A stretch of DNA of 64,000 nt, taken from contig SFGY01000004.1 of the NCBI GenBank assembly GCA_004556455.1, forward strand, positions 124,001 through 188,000. Reading direction: 5' to 3'. The DNA comes from Clostridiales bacterium. GTDB lineage: Bacteria; Bacillota; Clostridia; Saccharofermentanales; DTU023. A program made the position numbers and the translations under genes. This document shows positions 61,188-64,000 of this stretch, one piece after another; the first letter of the stretch is position 1; every line of letters begins with the position of its first letter. Under the pieces are notes generated by a model. The model was not told where the DNA came from. It saw only the letters and a list, made by a program, of their open reading frames with translations, and searched no databases.

Positions 61188-63182
61188 TCAGTCCTCTTTT
61201 TCAAGCAGCTGGAGAGCCTCTTCGGTGAGTGCTTCAGCGGTGAAACCAAAGCGCTCAAAAAGCTGTTTTCCGGGGGCGGAGATGCCGAAGTGATCGAGGC
61301 CGTGAACGGCGCCATGATCACCGACAAAGCGATACCAGGGCATGGAAGCTCCGGCTTCAACGGCAAGGCGGGCGCTGATTTCCGGAGGAATGACCTCTGA
61401 GCGATAGCTCTCATCCTGTTCGAGGAAGAGCTCCATGCAGGGCATGGAAACCACGCGGGAGCCGATCCCTCTTTGCAGAAGCCGATCCTGAACCTGGAGA
61501 AGCAGGGAAACTTCAGAACCGGACCCCATGAGAATGAGATCAAGACTTTCACCCTTGTCAGAGAGCACGTAAGCGCCACGGCTGATGTCCCTTGCGCTGC
61601 CAGACAGCTGTGGCAGAGACTGTCGGCTGAAAGCAAAGAGAGAGGGACGGCCGCTCTGGAGAGCCGCAAGATAGGAAGCGGCACTCTCGCAGTAATCTGC
61701 GGGACGGAAAACCAGGAGATTGGGCATGGCACGCAGAGAAGCAAGCTGCTCAATGGGCTGATGTGTAGGTCCATCTTCGCCGACGCCGATACTGTCGTGT
61801 GTCGTCACGAAAAGTGCAGGCAAATTCATGAGTGCGGCGCTGCGGATGGCGGAGCGCATATAGTCTGAAAAGACAAAGAAGGTAGAGCAGAAGGAGAGGA
61901 TGCCGCCATGGATATTCAGGCCGTTCATGATGCAGGCCATGCCGAATTCACGGATACCGAAATGAATGTTGCGACCCTGACGGTTTTCAGGAGAAAAAGC
62001 ACTCTCAGCGTTGAGCTTCGTGTTGTTTGATGGAGCAAGATCTGCACTGCCCCCCATAAAATGCGGCAGTTCGCTGGCCAGAATATTGAGAATTTTGCCC
62101 GAACTCTTGCGGGTTGCTTCAGCTTCACTGGGAATTTCACGGAAAAGAGCTTCATTCAAGCCGGTAAAATCGGGATGGAAAGTCTGATCCCAACGTGCAG
62201 CCAGTTCGGGCCAGGCCTTCTGCCAGCGACTGAAAAGCTCGCGCCAGGCTCTTTCATCTTCGGCGAGTTCATGGCGTACTTGTTTCATACCCTCTTGAAG
62301 AGAGGACGGCAGCTCAAAGATCCCCAGATCTTCCGGCCAGCCCAGGGCTTTTTTCGTGGCGGCAACATTCTCTTCACCAAGGGGTGAACCATGGGTCTTT
62401 GCAAGACCTTCCAAAGGGCTGCCAAAAGCAATTTTGCTTTGCACAATAATCAGCGAGGGCTTTTCTTTTTCGGCCTTTGCCGCGTCGAGAGCTGTTGAAA
62501 TAGCGGCCAGATCATTGGCATCAGCCACTTCCAGGACCTGCCAGCCATAGGCCTTATAACGCGCAGCGACATCCTCATCGAAGGCGAGATCAGTCGAGCC
62601 TTCGATAGTGATTTTATTGCGGTCATAGATCACAATGAGTTTACCCAGTTTCTGCGTCCCTGCAAAAGAACAGGCTTCGTGAGTGACTCCTTCCTGCAGG
62701 CAGCCGTCCCCGGTGAGGACATAGGTGTAATGGTCGACAATCTCAAAGCCTTCACGGTTGAATTCAGCGGCAAGACGAGCCTCGGCCATGGCCATGCCGA
62801 CAGCTGAAGCGAGCCCCTGCCCCAGCGGGCCCGTGCTGATCTCTACTCCAGGGGTCACAGCATATTCAGGATGGCCGGGGGTTTTACTGTCCAGTTGACG
62901 GAAGGAAGCGAGATCTTCTTTTTCGATTCCATAGCCAAAGAGATAAAAGAGTGAGTAGAGGAGAGCGGAAACGTGGCCGGCACTGAGAACAAAGCGATCC
63001 CGGTTAAACCATTGAGGGTTGGCCGGGTTATGCTTCATGTGGTGGGCAAAGAGTTCCCAGACCAGGGGAGCCGCATCTAAAGCCATACCGGGATGGCCGG
63101 AATTTGCTTTTTGCACGGCGTCGATGGCACAGCAGCGCAGAGCGGAAACAGCAAGATCTTCGAAATCCTTAGAATAAGTCAT
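61188..63182 (-). CDS. tkt: Transketolase
   Basis: TPP enzyme of the pentose phosphate pathway, 664 residues. N-terminal substrate and TPP residues include NSGHPGMALDAAPLVW, GPLGQGLASAVGMAMAE and the TPP motif GDGCLQEGVTHEA...YDRNK; the middle domain has HDSIGVGEDGPTHQPIEQLA; the C-terminal domain ends HFGISAPGKQLFERFGF. The start MTYSKDFED at 63182 has AAGGAG eight bases upstream; an upstream ATG at 63203 lies before that site. A distance of 54 bases separates its stop from the IS30 end. Confidence 0.96.
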   Translation of the reverse strand: MTYSKDFEDLAVSALRCCAIDAVQKANSGHPGMALDAAPLVWELFAHHMKHNPANPQWFNRDRFVLSAGHVSALLYSLFYLFGYGIEKEDLASFRQLDSKTPGHPEYAVTPGVEISTGPLGQGLASAVGMAMAEARLAAEFNREGFEIVDHYTYVLTGDGCLQEGVTHEACSFAGTQKLGKLIVIYDRNKITIEGSTDLAFDEDVAARYKAYGWQVLEVADANDLAAISTALDAAKAEKEKPSLIIVQSKIAFGSPLEGLAKTHGSPLGEENVAATKKALGWPEDLGIFELPSSLQEGMKQVRHELAEDERAWRELFSRWQKAWPELAARWDQTFHPDFTGLNEALFREIPSEAEATRKSSGKILNILASELPHFMGGSADLAPSNNTKLNAESAFSPENRQGRNIHFGIREFGMACIMNGLNIHGGILSFCSTFFVFSDYMRSAIRSAALMNLPALFVTTHDSIGVGEDGPTHQPIEQLASLRAMPNLLVFRPADYCESAASYLAALQSGRPSLFAFSRQSLPQLSGSARDISRGAYVLSDKGESLDLILMGSGSEVSLLLQVQDRLLQRGIGSRVVSMPCMELFLEQDESYRSEVIPPEISARLAVEAGASMPWYRFVGDHGAVHGLDHFGISAPGKQLFERFGFTAEALTEEALQLLEKED

Positions 63183-63403
63183 GAGAAATACTCCTTCTGT
63201 CATGCTTACAGAGCCTGAAATTTGTTTGTTTCAAGCCCGGGTGAAGGGTCGGCTGGGCCACCCAGATTCTCCTTTGTAAAGCCGTTGAGAGACAAGTCCC
63301 TTCTGAAAACCTGTGCAGATTTTGCAGAAGAAAAGTCCACTGACGTTGGCTTCGGCGTTATATCACCTGCTCAGCAGGGCAAGAACCTTTGTCCATCTTA
63401 GCA

Positions 63404-63437
63404 TAAAAAAGAGAAGCTGCAGAAAAGCAACTTCTCT
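63404..63437 (-). terminator. Terminator of the ferritin gene
   Basis: On the minus strand AGAGAAGTTGC and GCAGCTTCTCT pair around TTTTCT, followed by T5. The rest of 63204-63477 is the leader of tkt, without a gene. Confidence 0.85.
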
Positions 63438-63477
63438 AAAGTTTTCTAAGAAGATTAAATCGTTGGCTCTAAAACTT

Positions 63478-63993
63478 TTAACCGAGGTAAGGAATGGCGG
63501 GAATGTGAAATTCACGCTTGCCGAGATATTCATCAAACTCGAGAAGAGCGGCCTGGCAGTCTTTGCAGCGTTCGACACCGAGAATGTTATCACGCTGATT
63601 TTCCTCTTCTTCAGCTTGTTCCATAATGTACCAGTTGAGGAAGATTTCACTGGACTGATCATCAGCAGCACGCGCAACTTTCACCATGTTTTTGATGCTG
63701 GCAGTGATTTCCTTTTCGTGGGCCAGAGCTTCTTTGAAGATATCAAGCAGAGAAGCGAAATCACTTTTGGGAGCCTCAATGGCTTCATATCTGACCTGGC
63801 CGTCCTGAGAGCGCAGCCATCTGATCAGGCCAAAAGCGTGAGCGACTTCTTCCTGGTACTGAATGTCAAACCAATGAGAGGCCCCAACCCAGCCGTGCTC
63901 GAGCAGCCACTCGGACATCTGAAGGTATAATTTGGCGGAATAAAATTCCATCGTGATCTGTTCATTAAAAACTTTGTTAACTGATTGTTCCAT
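63478..63993 (-). CDS. Non-haem ferritin
   Basis: Iron-storage protein of 171 residues, a four-helix bundle that assembles into a 24-subunit cage. Ferroxidase residues are recognisable: E16 and Y23 in MEFYSAKLYLQMSEWL, E49 and H52 in YQEEVAHAF, E93/E95 in AHEKEITASI, and Q126/E129 in MEQAEEEE. A CxxC pair (143-146) near the end is uncommon. The gene is complete, but its upstream region lies mostly outside the window. Confidence 0.93.
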   Translation of the reverse strand: MEQSVNKVFNEQITMEFYSAKLYLQMSEWLLEHGWVGASHWFDIQYQEEVAHAFGLIRWLRSQDGQVRYEAIEAPKSDFASLLDIFKEALAHEKEITASIKNMVKVARAADDQSSEIFLNWYIMEQAEEEENQRDNILGVERCKDCQAALLEFDEYLGKREFHIPAIPYLG

Positions 63994-64000
63994 TTTCTTT

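Overview
The window is a 64 kb stretch of a bacterial chromosome of roughly even base composition. The gene set suggests a low-complexity anaerobic Firmicute, probably class Clostridia: RNase J, RqcH-type NFACT protein, FemAB-type peptidoglycan transferase, MreCD/PBP2, a bifunctional RelA/SpoT protein, roughly 400-residue PRPP synthetases and a DUF5702-like protein. The class assignment is inference from gene content; no rRNA or other taxonomic marker was compared.

Layout. 1-1690 is a decayed accessory segment: the end of a SAM methyltransferase, a stop-interrupted isoprenylcysteine-methyltransferase-like remnant, a frameshifted membrane protein, a 20-bp-period repeat and a shattered DNA-methylase fragment. 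1688-7348 (minus) holds GNAT, FemAB-like, dtd, malQ and galM. 7608-10037 (plus) is ruvCAB. A frameshifted rqcH lies on the minus strand (10154-12056). Next come a small membrane protein with nagB and the oppBCDFA operon (13479-19415). Two tandem prs genes (minus) are followed by a long plus-strand core: engB, comEC, holA, asnS, radC, mreC, mreD, PBP2, a methylglyoxal-synthase-like gene with a metallo-beta-lactamase-fold hydrolase, three TadE/TadG-like genes, secA, tRNA-Ala, a HAD phosphatase, radA, ispD and a 920-residue LysM membrane protein. HIT and alaS (minus) diverge from rpsU-recJ-rsh, then pstS. The last part holds rnj, tRNA-Thr, two small secreted proteins, an IS30-type remnant containing a large palindrome, tkt and ferritin.

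The most striking observation is that both ABC-transporter solute-binding proteins in the window, OppA and PstS, appear to be circularly permuted. In each, the segment that is normally C-terminal sits directly behind the signal peptide, and the protein ends where a normal homologue would continue into that segment. Neither has a lipobox cysteine. Two unrelated binding-protein families permuted in one 64 kb window suggests a lineage-wide phenomenon.

Other points of interest are a pseudo-PP2C/repeat/transmembrane/LysM protein, a tandem PRPP synthetase pair in which one copy has lost its catalytic loop, an altered methylglyoxal-synthase-like protein translationally coupled to a metallohydrolase, an orphan pseudopilin module, an RNase J with a long basic N-terminal tail, and a 129-bp fold-back sequence inside the IS30 remnant. 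Calls come from reading the sequence and remembered family motifs; no database search was run.
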